Shown here piece by piece: positions 23,947-33,050 of a stretch of DNA of 64,000 nt. This stretch comes from Trematomus loennbergii (Eukaryota; Chordata; Actinopteri; Perciformes; Nototheniidae), in NCBI GenBank assembly GCA_012861695.1, contig JAAOOA010000543.1:148501-212500 (forward strand), read 5' to 3'. The position numbers were made by a program, and so were the translations under genes. The notes beneath the pieces were generated by a model. It did not search any database, had not been told where the DNA came from, and saw only the letters and a list, made by a program, of their open reading frames with translations. The number at the start of each line of letters is the position of its first letter. Positions within the stretch are counted from its first letter, which is position 1.

Positions 23947-24468
23947 TTAGCGGGATTCAGGGGACCAAAGGCGTCTAATTCTTACGGTGCACCAGGGCAA
24001 ACAGGTTGAGTCCACGGCCCCTGCCCCATCATCAGGAGTGTCAACCAGCCCCGGTCCCGACTTCATTGGCCTCTTTCCCTCCCGCTTCCGCTTCCGCTGC
24101 TGCTGCCGCTCCAATGACCCATCAGGTGAAGATGATGGAGATGATGGAGATGATGGAGCAGTACTGTTATAGCAGCCCTCTTCGGAGGTCTCCCCATCTG
24201 ACAGCGGTAGACATCCTTCTGATGATGATGCAGCTGCTGCCGCATCTGATGACGCCCTGAACATGGAGCGGATTCTCAATGCCTCCTTTATTCCCGGCGC
24301 ATTCGCGTAGAACCGGTCCGCCGTGGTTACGTCGTGACACATAAACCTGGCGAGAATCGACCGGCTTTCTGGATCTTGGTGATGCTTGATATTGTCAGCC
24401 AGGGCAGTGCGCAGGATTGTGAAGGTGACGGCTGTTTCTAGCCCAGCATCAGCCCATGCCCTCTTCAA
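23947..24468 (-). CDS. Tyrosine recombinase, C-terminal part (frame 3)
   Basis: Continues the recombinase after a one-base loss near 24515-24518. The rejoined region carries SKNLNAH, TILRTALAD (candidate second catalytic Arg) and FMCHDVTTADRFYAN, with the His and the C-terminal Tyr in the spacing typical of the tyrosine-recombinase box II and nucleophile. It is followed by a Ser/Pro-rich, acidic stretch and a basic KRKREGKRP segment that could be a nuclear localisation signal. The stop lies beside the 80-bp array. Confidence 0.68.
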   Translation of the reverse strand: MKRAWADAGLETAVTFTILRTALADNIKHHQDPESRSILARFMCHDVTTADRFYANAPGIKEALRIRSMFRASSDAAAAASSSEGCLPLSDGETSEEGCYNSTAPSSPSSPSSSPDGSLERQQQRKRKREGKRPMKSGPGLVDTPDDGAGAVDSTCLPWCTVRIRRLWSPESR

Positions 24469-24476
24469 GTGAGCGT

Positions 24477-25574
24477 TCAGGTTCTTGGAGGCCCGATTCC
24501 CCCTTGTGAAAAGGAAAATTCATTCTGAGGACCCAGCAATACCTTTTTAATCCCCATCCACCGCATGACCCAGCTAAACTCCTCTACTGTAAGCGCCAGC
24601 TGTGCTTCGCCATATGTCTTGGCCGTCTTGTGATCCTGCACATGGATGATGTAGCCCTCAGCAGTTCCCCTTATGGCTGCCTCTAAGACCTCACTGTTTT
24701 TCATGTTTGCGTACACGCCCGTACGGTGGCCATACAGGAGGCTCCAATGGAGGGTGAGATAGCCATAGAGAAGCTTCTGGGTGGTTGAGGTCGGCGTGCC
24801 GGCCATCAGGTCGAGGAGCTCCGGGATGCGCTTCTCAGCGGCCGCCATGGCGGCGAGAAGCTCCGCCTGGCTCGGCAGACGATCCAGTTTGTTCCTCTTC
24901 ACCTTAAACTGATGTAGAGTGACTGCCTTATTCAAGTGTTTCATGTTGGCTTTCACCTCTCTCATTATGTGGGTCATATCAGACTGGGTGAGCTTGCACC
25001 CCCGGGGCTTTGACTCAGACATGTACCCCATGAACTGGTGCACATTCTTCAGGAAGAACTCTGATGTTGTGACTGCCCGGCCCGGCTTTACAATATACTC
25101 GCTCCAGCCACGGATCATCTTCATGTTTCTTAGGAACAGCCAGTCTGACAGGCGGTTAACACCATGGGCCATGTATACTATGAAGTTCTTTATCCGGCTG
25201 ATCTTCGACACAACATTGTCTTTCTGTTTTACTGTCGGAGCGACACCCAAACAATGATCCAAGTATGTCTGAAGGTACGCCTCCATGCTTCTAGGCAACG
25301 TGATTTCACGCATGGTATTCCCCCGTCCACACCCAGTGGACCAGTAATTTGAGGGAGAGGGCAAGTCATTAGCCAGCTTAGAGGCACGGGTCTTCCGGCA
25401 TACAGGGGTCTCGCTACCGGAGGCTACTGCAAACATGACAGTTTCCACCGGGGTCTTCACAGGGGTCTCGCTACCGGAGGCTACTGCAAACATGACAGTT
25501 TCCACCGGGGTCTTCACAGGGGTCTCGCTACCGGAGGCTACTGCAAACATGACAGTTTCCACCGGGGTCTTCAC
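24477..25574 (-). CDS. Tyrosine recombinase, core (frame 1)
   Basis: 365 codons as an open frame, in phase with the upstream zinc-finger frame. After three Thr-Pro-Val-Lys/Glu repeats comes a helical DNA-binding region (residues ~85-260). The catalytic domain start follows: LTLHWSLLYGHRTGVYANM holds the candidate first catalytic Arg, and IIHVQDHKTAKTYGEAQLAL the candidate beta-hairpin Lys. The frame is lost just before the second half of the catalytic domain. The family call is from motif order; a Crypton-like or other eukaryotic YR clade is likely. It would act on DNA in the nucleus to excise or integrate the element. Confidence 0.7.
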   Translation of the reverse strand: MKTPVETVMFAVASGSETPVKTPVETVMFAVASGSETPVKTPVETVMFAVASGSETPVCRKTRASKLANDLPSPSNYWSTGCGRGNTMREITLPRSMEAYLQTYLDHCLGVAPTVKQKDNVVSKISRIKNFIVYMAHGVNRLSDWLFLRNMKMIRGWSEYIVKPGRAVTTSEFFLKNVHQFMGYMSESKPRGCKLTQSDMTHIMREVKANMKHLNKAVTLHQFKVKRNKLDRLPSQAELLAAMAAAEKRIPELLDLMAGTPTSTTQKLLYGYLTLHWSLLYGHRTGVYANMKNSEVLEAAIRGTAEGYIIHVQDHKTAKTYGEAQLALTVEEFSWVMRWMGIKKVLLGPQNEFSFSQGGIGPPRT

Positions 25575-25995
25575 AGGGTCTCGCTACCGGAGGCTACTGC
25601 AAACTGGTACAGGCGTACCGGAGGAAACTGGTAATATGACAGTCTTCACTGGGCTCTTCACAGGGTTCTTGACCGGTCTCTTTCCACCGGAGGCTACTGC
25701 AAGCATTACAGTCTTCACTTGGCTCTTCACAGGGTTCTTTACCGGTGTCTTCCCACCGGAGGCTACTGCAAGCATGACAGTCTTCACCGGGCTCCTCACA
25801 GGGGTCCCGCTACCGGAGGTTACTGGGGAATGCATGACAGTCTTCACCGGGGTCTTCACAGGGGTCCCGCTACCGGAGGTTACTGGGGAATGCATGACAG
25901 TCTTCACCGGGGTCTTCACAGGGGTCCCGCTACCGGAGGTTACTGGGGACTGCATGACAGTCTTCACCGGGGTCTTCACAGGGGTATTGCTGCCT
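25400..25995 (-). repeat. 57-bp coding minisatellite inside the recombinase gene
   Basis: About nine to ten units encoding TPVKTPVxTVMxxxxSGS-like 19-residue repeats. The period is divisible by three, so unit gain or loss keeps the frame. The Thr-Pro-Val-Lys repetition is reminiscent of basic Pro-containing DNA-groove-binding repeats, but this is only a resemblance. Confidence 0.85.
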
Positions 25996-26633
25996 GAGGC
26001 TACTGTGTTTATGCCGGAGGTACTTGGGATTGCCAGGCCCTTAAATCGTATACATTCGTCCTCTTCCTCAAGAACAGCAGCACTCTGCTTCCTGGGTTTT
26101 AGCTCCTTTTTCAGCCTGGAGCGCAGGGTCTTCACCTCATCATTGAGGGCATCCTTCTGAGCCCTCAATGCCACATTTTCCAGCATCACCTGCCTGCAGT
26201 CCTCGTTGTCACACTCGGTATGTGGGGAGAAGGGTGGAGGGTGCCCGGGGTATTCCCCCTCATTGTCTATATCCAATGATGTAGCCATTCCAATGATGGG
26301 GTTAGTCTCACGGAGGTCATGGAGCAACTGCAGTGCCACACTATGCTTCAGCCTTGCCATGACCTGCTGTGCCTCATGTCGGGACAACTCAGGGTGGTCA
26401 TGTTTTACATGACGGTCCAGTCTCTTCCCAGCGTACGAACACCCAGCGATGGGACAGGGTTTGGTCCGAACATTTATCCTTCCACTGGCTATTTTCAGGA
26501 GGATTCCCCTCTCCTCCAAGTTCCGCACTGCATGCTTGTGCTTAAGGTGTTTGTTCAATGCCAGATAGAAGAGTCTGCACACCGGGCATTCAGATGACAT
26601 CCTTACTGAAACACACATAATGAATTTGATCAA
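25584..26633 (-). CDS. Zinc-finger/coiled-coil N-terminus of the recombinase
   Basis: Two C2H2-type fingers: CPVC then H-x4-H (about residues 15-33), and CPIAGC with RLDRHVKHDH (about residues 60-80). A helical segment rich in Lys and Glu follows (about residues 165-200, likely coiled coil), then a repeat tract of 19-residue units with TPVKTPVKTVM. The first Met may be internal (MSSECPVC, about 26600), since an acceptor-like TGTTTCAG lies just before it. The frame ends at a stop made by two indels in the repeat array (one missing G at 25576-25578), then resumes in the same phase. Confidence 0.68.
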   Translation of the reverse strand: MIKFIMCVSVRMSSECPVCRLFYLALNKHLKHKHAVRNLEERGILLKIASGRINVRTKPCPIAGCSYAGKRLDRHVKHDHPELSRHEAQQVMARLKHSVALQLLHDLRETNPIIGMATSLDIDNEGEYPGHPPPFSPHTECDNEDCRQVMLENVALRAQKDALNDEVKTLRSRLKKELKPRKQSAAVLEEEDECIRFKGLAIPSTSGINTVASGSNTPVKTPVKTVMQSPVTSGSGTPVKTPVKTVMHSPVTSGSGTPVKTPVKTVMHSPVTSGSGTPVRSPVKTVMLAVASGGKTPVKNPVKSQVKTVMLAVASGGKRPVKNPVKSPVKTVILPVSSGTPVPVCSSLR

Positions 26634-26659
26634 AATGATGTTATAGTTCTCCGTTTATA

Positions 26660-26860
26660 TGCGTTAGCGTGAGCGGTGGTTGCGACACTGGGTCCGATGC
26701 ATCAATTCATGGTGCATGGACGAAGGGAAGTATTGGGTTACCACCGGGTCAGATGGTCCCACTTCCGCACCAACGCGGGGCTGGTGATGGCAACATTGGG
26801 TCCGATGCATCCATACATGGTGCCCCGACCATGAGAGGGTTTGGGGTACCCCGGAACCAG
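26660..26860 (+). repeat. Short direct repeats right of the recombinase start
   Basis: GGGTCCGATGCATC-ATCATGG-type blocks recur near 26690 and 26798. The segment may include the promoter of the recombinase gene, but no TATA box was identified. Confidence 0.5.
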
Positions 26861-27084
26861 GCACCACCCCAGCAGGAAACGGGTTGTATGGTCAAAGGAG
26901 GAAAGAGTGATAGAACCGGGGTAAAGCAAAGAAAGTGTCCGACAATAGTGACTTGTGAGGCGGCCAGAGAGTCTGTCATATCTCGGTCCTATCCTCCAGG
27001 CAACGCTGTGGCCAAAACTGGGCTAAAAACAAAAAAAAACTAAAAAATATTTCATCCAGGGAAATTTGGGTGAAAATGAAAAAA

Positions 27085-27790
27085 AAGTACCCAGAAATAG
27101 TGCTTCATTAGCCAGCAGCAGTCCCCTGTCGACTCATGTGACATTCCTCCAGGGTTACATAGAACCAGGGTGTGGGGTCCGAGCCATCTCCGAGACATCT
27201 CTAGTCCATGTTGATAATGGGGGAAATGTACCCCAAAATAGTCCTTCATTAGCCAGCAGCAGTCCCCTGTCGACTCATGTGACATTCCTCCAGGGTTACA
27301 TAGAACCAGGGTGTGGGGTCCGAGCCATCTCCGAGACATCTCTAGTCCGTGTTGATAATGGGGGAAATGTACCCCAAAATAGTCCTTCATTAGCCAGCAG
27401 CAGTCCCCTGTCGACTCATGTGACATTCCTCCAGGGTTACATAGAACCAGGGTGTGGGTCCGAGCCATCTCCGAGACATCTCTAGTCCGTGTTGATAATG
27501 GGGGAAATGTACCCCAAAATAGTCCTTCATTAGCCAGCAGCAGTCCCCTGTCGACTCATGTGACATTCCTCCAGGGTTACATAGAACCAGGGTGTGGGGT
27601 CCGAGCCATCTCCGAGACATCTCTAGTCCGTGTTGATAATGGGGGAAATGTACCCCAAAATAGTCCTTCATTAGCCAGCAGCAGTCCCCTGTCGACTCAT
27701 GTGACATTCCTCCAGGGTTACATAGAACCAGGGTGTGGGGTCCGAGCCATCTCCGAGACATCTCTAGTCCGTGTTGATAATGAGGTACCC
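27085..27790 (+). repeat. ~140-bp minisatellite, 5 copies
   Basis: Units contain CATTAGCCAGCAGCAGTCCC, GTGACATTCCTCCAGGG and GAGCCATCTCCGAGACATC. Near-identical copies give long but meaningless open frames on both strands. Confidence 0.93.
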
Positions 27791-27799
27791 CCAAAAAAG

Positions 27800-28520
27800 T
27801 GCATCATGACTCAGCAATCATCACACTCAACTTTGGTGAGAACCGGGGAAAGGGGTCAAAATGTAAAAATTACCCCAAAACAGTGTCTCATGACCCCGCA
27901 GGAGTCCCCCGCGGACTCCCCTGACATTCCTCCATGGTCGTAATCACCCAACTCAACTTTGGTGAGAACCGGGGAAAGGGGTCAAAATGTAAAAAATACC
28001 CCAAAACAGTGCCTCATGACCCCGCAGGAGTCCCCCGCGGACTCCCCTGACATTCCTCCATGGTGGAAATCATCCAACTCAACTTTGGTGAGAACCGGGG
28101 AAAGGGGTCAAAATGGAAAAATTGTACCCCAAAATAGTGCCTCATGACCCCGCAAGAGTCCCCCGCGGACTCCCCTGACATTCCTCCATGGTGGAAATCA
28201 TCCAACTCAACTTTGGTGAGAACCGGGGAAAGGGGTCAAAATGGAAAAATTGTACCCCAAAATAGTGCCTCATGACCCCGCAAGAGTCCCCCGCGGACTC
28301 CCCTGACATTCCTCCATGGTGGAAATCATCCAACTCAACTTTGGTGAGAACCGGGGAAAGGGGTCAAAATGGAAAAATTGTACCCCAAAATAGTGCCTCA
28401 TGACCCCGCAAGAGTCCCCCGCGGACTCCCCTGACATTCCTCCATGGTGGAAATCATCCAACTCAACTTTGGTGAAAACCGGGGAAAGGGGTCAAAATGT
28501 AAAAATTATACCCCAAAATA
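27800..28520 (+). repeat. ~128-bp minisatellite, about 6 copies
   Basis: Units contain CTCATGACCCCGCAGGAGTC, GACATTCCTCCATGGTGG and GAGAACCGGGGAAAGGGGTC. Confidence 0.93.
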
Positions 28521-28830
28521 GTGCCTCAAAATCGGGTAGAGTCACCGGGAAAGTGCCCTCGCATTCCTCCAGGGCTCAAAATGTCGCACTTAAACTATTT
28601 GGAGAACCGGGAAAATGTAAAAAATACATCCCAAAATAGTGCCTCATAATCGGGTAGAGTCACCTGCAAAAGTGCCCTCGCATTCCTCCAGGGCTCAAAA
28701 TGTCGCACTTAAACTATTTGGAGAACCAGGAAAATGTAAAAAATACATCCCAAAATAGTGCCTCATAATCAATAGAGTCACCTGCAAAAGTGCCCTCGCA
28801 TTCCTCCATGTCGAACTTAAAGTATTGGGA
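28520..28830 (+). repeat. ~123-bp minisatellite, about 3 copies
   Basis: Units contain AATAGTGCCTCA, GTGCCCTCGCATTCCTCCA and CGCACTTAAACTATTTGGAG. The layout (CCAAAATAGTGCCTCA, CATTCCTCCA, GAGAACC) shows common descent with the preceding 128-bp array. Confidence 0.88.
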
Positions 28831-29166
28831 GAACCAGGCTGGGGGGTCTTGAGGCACAAAATGAGGCCCACTCAGAGTGCTTGGTGAGCGGATACATTCT
28901 TCCATGATTTCCAACAGCCGTATTTTTTCTGAGTCCACCCAAAAACTGGGTTTCTGATTTCGTGCGGAAGGTAGTCTGAAAATTATGGATGAATCTTTTT
29001 GACAGAGAAGTGGAAATGAAGCCCAGGGACTTTTTCCCCTTCTCCGTTGTACCAACCATCGGAGAAGGGGAAAAATCGGCCCGAAGCGCCAAACACCTGG
29101 CCACTACTCCCGTTGGCACTTAGAAAAAATTTGACAATTTTTCAAAACTTCATTTTTGATTATTTT

Positions 29167-30065
29167 AAGATATAATTAAGCGTTTTCTTCACTTTTTTTT
29201 TTCTCCACGGGTGGGGGCGCCTGGCAGGCCGCCTATGAGCACCCAAATTCGGCCTGGATCATCCAGGATTTGTGGGAAAAAATCCATAAACTGACTAAAT
29301 CACCCAGAGAGGTCCCCTACCTAGCCCAAATATATATAATACAAATACATTTAAATAGTAAAAGGTGCACTTGTGCTCTGCATTACCCGGAATTTTATTT
29401 TCATAGCCCCATGATAGTGATTAAAAATCATTTTCATGGGAAAAAGTGTTAAAACGCCTGATTAAATTATATGCAGGACCCCAGTGAGCTCCAGACTATG
29501 TGCATTGTGTTGGGGAACCATATAAATGATAGAATAAATGCATTCAAATGCAAAAATAATGATTTAAAATCATTTTAGGGGGACAATTGTGGAGAGGAGC
29601 CTGAAAATGACTCTGTTTTAAGATATAATTAAGCGTTTTCTTCACTTTTTTTTGCTTTCCACGGGTGGGGACGCCTGGCAGGCCGCCTATGAGCACCCAA
29701 ATTCGGCCTGGATCATCCAGGATTTGTGGGCAAAGCTCCATAAACTGACTAAATCACCCAGAGAGGTCCCCTTTCTAGCCCAAATATATATAATACAAAT
29801 ACATTTAAATAGTAAAAGGTGCACTTGTGCTCTGCATTACCGGGAATTTTATTTTCATAGCCCCATGATAGTGATTAAAAATCATTTTCATGGGAAAAAG
29901 TGTTAAAACGCCTGATTAAATGATATGCAGGACCCCAGTGAGCTCCAGACTATGTGCATTGTGTTGGGGAACCATATAAATGATAGAATACATGCATTTA
30001 AATGCAAAATAATGATTTAAAATCATTTTAGGGGGACAATTGTGGAGAGGAGCCTGAAAAGACTC
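29167..30065 (+). repeat. ~453-bp direct duplication
   Basis: Two copies starting TTAAGATATAATTAAGCG at about 29166 and 29619, about 95% alike by eye, ending near GGAGAGGAGCCTGAAAA. Each has a short frame with AYEHPNSAWIIQDLW, perhaps a decayed coding fragment of unknown nature. Confidence 0.88.
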
Positions 30066-30174
30066 TGCAGCACCCCGGATAACTACCACTTCATCTGGTT
30101 TAAATGTGGTGGTGATAGTGGCATTAACTAGTACCCAGTACTGGGAGAGAACCAGGTTACAGCACATGTCTTTT

Positions 30175-30915
30175 CGACCCAGGAAAGAGTGCTCGAAACG
30201 TGGCTACAGCATAGTCACACTGTGGGGTAACATGTTTCAAATGACAGCACACTGCTGCTTGTTGGCAGGCTGACTCACTTCACTTGTCTCACACACACCC
30301 AGGGGGGGGAGAAAGAGGACACATTGACCCAGGAAAGAGCCTCAAAACACAGGTAAAAGTGTGTTAAACTGTGGGGGAACATGTTTCAAATGACAGCACA
30401 CTGCTGCTTGTTGGCAGGCTGACTCACTTCACTTGTCTCACACACACCCAGGGGGGGAGAAAGAGGACACATTGACCCAGGAAAGTGCTCGAAAGCTGGC
30501 TACAGCATAGTCACAGTGTGGGGGAACATGTTTCAAATGACAGCACACTGCTGCTTGTTGGCAGGCTGACTCACTTCACTTGTCTCACACACACCCAGGG
30601 GGGGGAGAAAGAGGACACATTGACCCAGGAAAGAGTGCTCGAAAGCACAGCATAGTCACAGTGTGGGGAACATGTTTCAAATGACAGCACACTGCTGCTT
30701 GTTGGCAGGCTGACTCACTTCACTTGTCTCTCACACACACCCAGGGGGGGGAGAAAGAGGACACATTGACCCAGGAAAGAGTGCTCGAAAGGTGGCTACA
30801 GCATAGTCACAGTGTGGAGGAACATGTTTCAAATGACAGCACACTGCTGCTTGTTGGCAGGCTGACTCACTTCACTTGTCTCACACACACCCAGGGGGGG
30901 AAAGATAACACTTGT
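30175..30915 (+). repeat. ~150-bp minisatellite, about 5 copies
   Basis: Units contain ACACATTGACCCAGGAAAG, GGGAACATGTTTCAAATGAC, GCAGGCTGACTCACTTCACT and a G-run of seven to nine. Units vary in length by small indels. Confidence 0.92.
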
Positions 30916-30919
30916 ACCC

Positions 30920-31290
30920 AGGAATAAGTCTTTGAAAGGCGGGGAAAAGTTGTTTGAAATAGTATAATACCTCCAGGCCGCTTAACTGCACTTTACCACC
31001 CAGAAATAATGTTTAAATGGTCGGGGAAAGTATTTTTAAATGTCTGGAAGAGAGTTTTAGACAGTCATTTTGCACGAAATTATTTAACATAGACGCTCTC
31101 CTGAAAATGCACAGAATATGTGCTTTTTCAGGAGACCGTTAATGTTAAATGATTTCTTGCAAAATGACTGGCTAAAACCCCGGAATAAATGTTTGAAAAG
31201 CTGGGAAAAGTTGTTAAAAATAGGCTGATATCTCCAGGGCGCATCACCAAAAATGTACAAGCCAGGGAAGATGCCTGAATCCCGGATACT
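30920..31290 (-). repeat. Outer right repeats, inverted relative to the left arm
   Basis: On the minus strand this segment reads GATTCAGGCATCTTCCCTGG, CTTGTACA, GCGCCCTGGAG and ATATC, the same order as the units of the left 80/82-bp arrays. A second, more diverged inverted unit lies at about 30940-30995. This makes the arms of the element inverted. Confidence 0.7.
31058..31168. repeat. ~110-bp imperfect hairpin
   Basis: Arms GTCATTTTGCACGAAAT and ATTTCTTGCAAAATGAC are near-perfect complements, with inner arms CTCCTGAAAATGCACA and TGTGCTTTTTCAGGAG. It lies inside the outer right repeats of the recombinase element. Confidence 0.82.
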
Positions 31291-31369
31291 TTAGGTCTGT
31301 CACTTAGGGTGACCGCACCACTCCGACGCTCCCGAGAGCGGACGTCCATTGTTTGCAAGGCACCTAGAG

Positions 31370-31690
31370 GGATAATGGTTAATGGTCCGCCCTCAACATG
31401 TCTATGTGCCAATAGTTTCCTCAAAAGCTGTTGCCATGGCAACGCATCCCTCACAATAAACACGATATTGCTATAACTCCTATGAACATTTCAAAAAAGT
31501 GCTCAAACTTCACGTGTGCTAACAGTCCAGCCGTGAAGACATCTACGGGACAGTTTTGAGATTTCTTCAAATGCCGTTGCCATGGCAACATATGCTCGCC
31601 ATGAAACACATGTTTTGGTTTTCTGATTCATAGTCAAACGATTGCTTTGCGTCCGGTGTGAACGCAGCATTACAAACAAAAACCTGGAAA
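31370..31690 (+). repeat. Interspersed fish repeat, right of the recombinase element
   Basis: TAATGGTTAATGGTCC, CCCTCAACA and GCAACGCATCCCTCACA match the repeat left of the element (20525-20610) in the same orientation. It likely represents the other half of a host repeat split by the insertion. Confidence 0.5.
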
Positions 31691-31856
31691 GAGATAGAGG
31701 TTGGATCATATTTTACTTCATATTGAGAAACATATCACAGTTTTGCACAAATAAAACAAGATTGAATGTTTTGGAAACCGAGTGAAAATATATATTTATT
31801 TTCTAGTGTTCATGTTTTCAGGCCAAAACCTAAATAAATTAAACTTTCAACTGCTA

Positions 31857-31878
31857 GAACTACATTTCCCAGAAAGCA
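31857..31878 (+). promoter_or_regulatory. ZNF143/Staf-like site
   Basis: AACTACATTTCCCAGAAAGC fits the ACTACAATTCCCAGAATGC-type promoter motif bound by ZNF143. It sits just upstream of an ATG. Transposon-derived copies of this motif are common, so function is uncertain. Confidence 0.4.
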
Positions 31879-31880
31879 CC

Positions 31881-31946
31881 ATGTCCTATAAAGAGAAGAC
31901 GACCCCCCCGGTGAAGAAGAGAATACATCCACATTTAATAAAAATG
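31881..31946 (+). CDS. Possible first coding exon, unknown gene
   Basis: ATG followed by 22 codons (MSYKEKTTPPVKKRI then HPHLIKM), ending directly at a GTAAAT donor-like site. It lies three bases after the Staf-like motif. No downstream exon was found, and the next 30 kb on this strand is antisense to the ATPase gene. It may be a retained 5' exon of a gene lost or rearranged here, or chance. Confidence 0.2.
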
Positions 31947-31949
31947 GTA

Positions 31950-32790
31950 AATAAACCTTTTTATTACTATTTTGAGGAGATTCTCTTGTGAAACCCTTTG
32001 AGTGCTGACACTGATTAAAGGGTTTTTATATTGGAGATATTTAAAATGACGTCTCTAAGGCACAGGATGAGAAAATGCATCTTTACTAGAAAGTGTGTGT
32101 ACCCTGAACGCACCGCGTAGTGCGTTTCGAGGCCGGAATCCACATTTTAGCATCAGGATATTCAACAGGAACTTTATTTATTTATATTAATATGACAAGA
32201 AAAAAGCATTTGTCATCAGCTGTACAAATACCATTTAATTTAAATAAGAACCAGTGTGCTCAGGAAGAAGCATAAAAAAAAACAAGCACAGATCACAGAA
32301 AGCAAGCCCGTGAAGTGGAGGTGTAACGACACGTTCATTACTAATTACCTGGTTTTTGGTTCAGATGCTTTGGTCACTTTTGCAGCTGTACTTCCCCTCT
32401 GTTGGTCCGTACCCAAAGGAAATGAAAACATAGCAAATGTTCCTTTAAATCTCTTAGTGTGCAGGCTTCTGGAAACACTACTATCTTTAATTACAGATGC
32501 AGCACGGGACGACGAACCACTCGTGATGAATTAGAGCGGATCGGAAAATAGTGTAGTAACAATAACAATAATAACAATAATGTTTAAATCACGTAAAACA
32601 TTTGAGGGACTTTCTCTTATTCTAATTATATTTGGGAATGATGATATTGTAAAAGAAAAGTAATTAAAAATCTGTTTTTGTGAGATGTGCACACGCACCT
32701 CGTTTCCTTTCAATCATTCATAATACTAATAATTTTAGCAGCAGAATTGACTTTAACCTCAAAAGGAAGTGTTTCAGCGTGTTTGAGTGC
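31950..32790. other. No gene recognised
   Basis: Short frames only; none has a recognisable motif or splice context. Confidence 0.4.
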
Positions 32791-32794
32791 CGTT

Positions 32795-32969
32795 ACACCT
32801 CCACCCTTAAACCTCCACCCTTACACTCCACCCTCACACCTCCACCCTTATACATGTGGAGAAGTGGTCACACCTTCTGAAGATTAAAAAAGAAGAACTG
32901 CACGTCTCCTCCATCCTTCGGGGAGAAGAAACCGTCCTAAAGCACGATGGAGGGGGGGGGGGGGGGGGG
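32795..32969. repeat. CACCTCCACCCTTA tandem and poly-G tract
   Basis: 32795-32855 repeats CCTCCACCCTTA-like units. 32947-32969 is an A-interrupted run of about 18 G that could fold as a G-quadruplex. Confidence 0.7.
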
Positions 32970-33050
32970 CATCCATCTGGCCCCCAGTTTAACAAAAGTC
33001 AGTCAATAACCGTCTGTCTTCAGCTCATAGAGTCCTGTTGTGAACTAGGA

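Larger units (their letters stand above)
20900..31330. mobile_element. Large tyrosine-recombinase element with minisatellite arms (candidate)
   Basis: About 10.4 kb. One zinc-finger/tyrosine-recombinase gene (minus strand, 26633-23947) is flanked left (21.0-23.94 kb) and right (26.7-31.29 kb) by many different tandem arrays. The outermost repeats are related in inverted orientation: the left TTCAGGCATCTTCCCTGGCT is met by AGCCAGGGAAGATGCCTGAA at 31260-31279. Similar host repeat lies outside both ends. No reverse transcriptase, DDE transposase or polymerase frame was seen, so it is not a canonical DIRS, Polinton or cut-and-paste element. Tyrosine recombinases without RT are known from Cryptons, but long inverted minisatellite arms are not a feature I associate with those. 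Exact termini are not resolved; the boundaries given are inference. Confidence 0.55.

Noticed and set aside
27052..28461. Many 60-160-residue frames on both strands
   Set aside because: They follow the 140- and 128-bp minisatellites and repeat with them; no domain or start context.
20900..31330. DIRS-like retrotransposon
   Set aside because: No reverse transcriptase, RNase H or gag-like frame was found; only the tyrosine recombinase is present.
32256..32534. 92-residue frame
   Set aside because: No recognisable domain, splice context or codon pattern.
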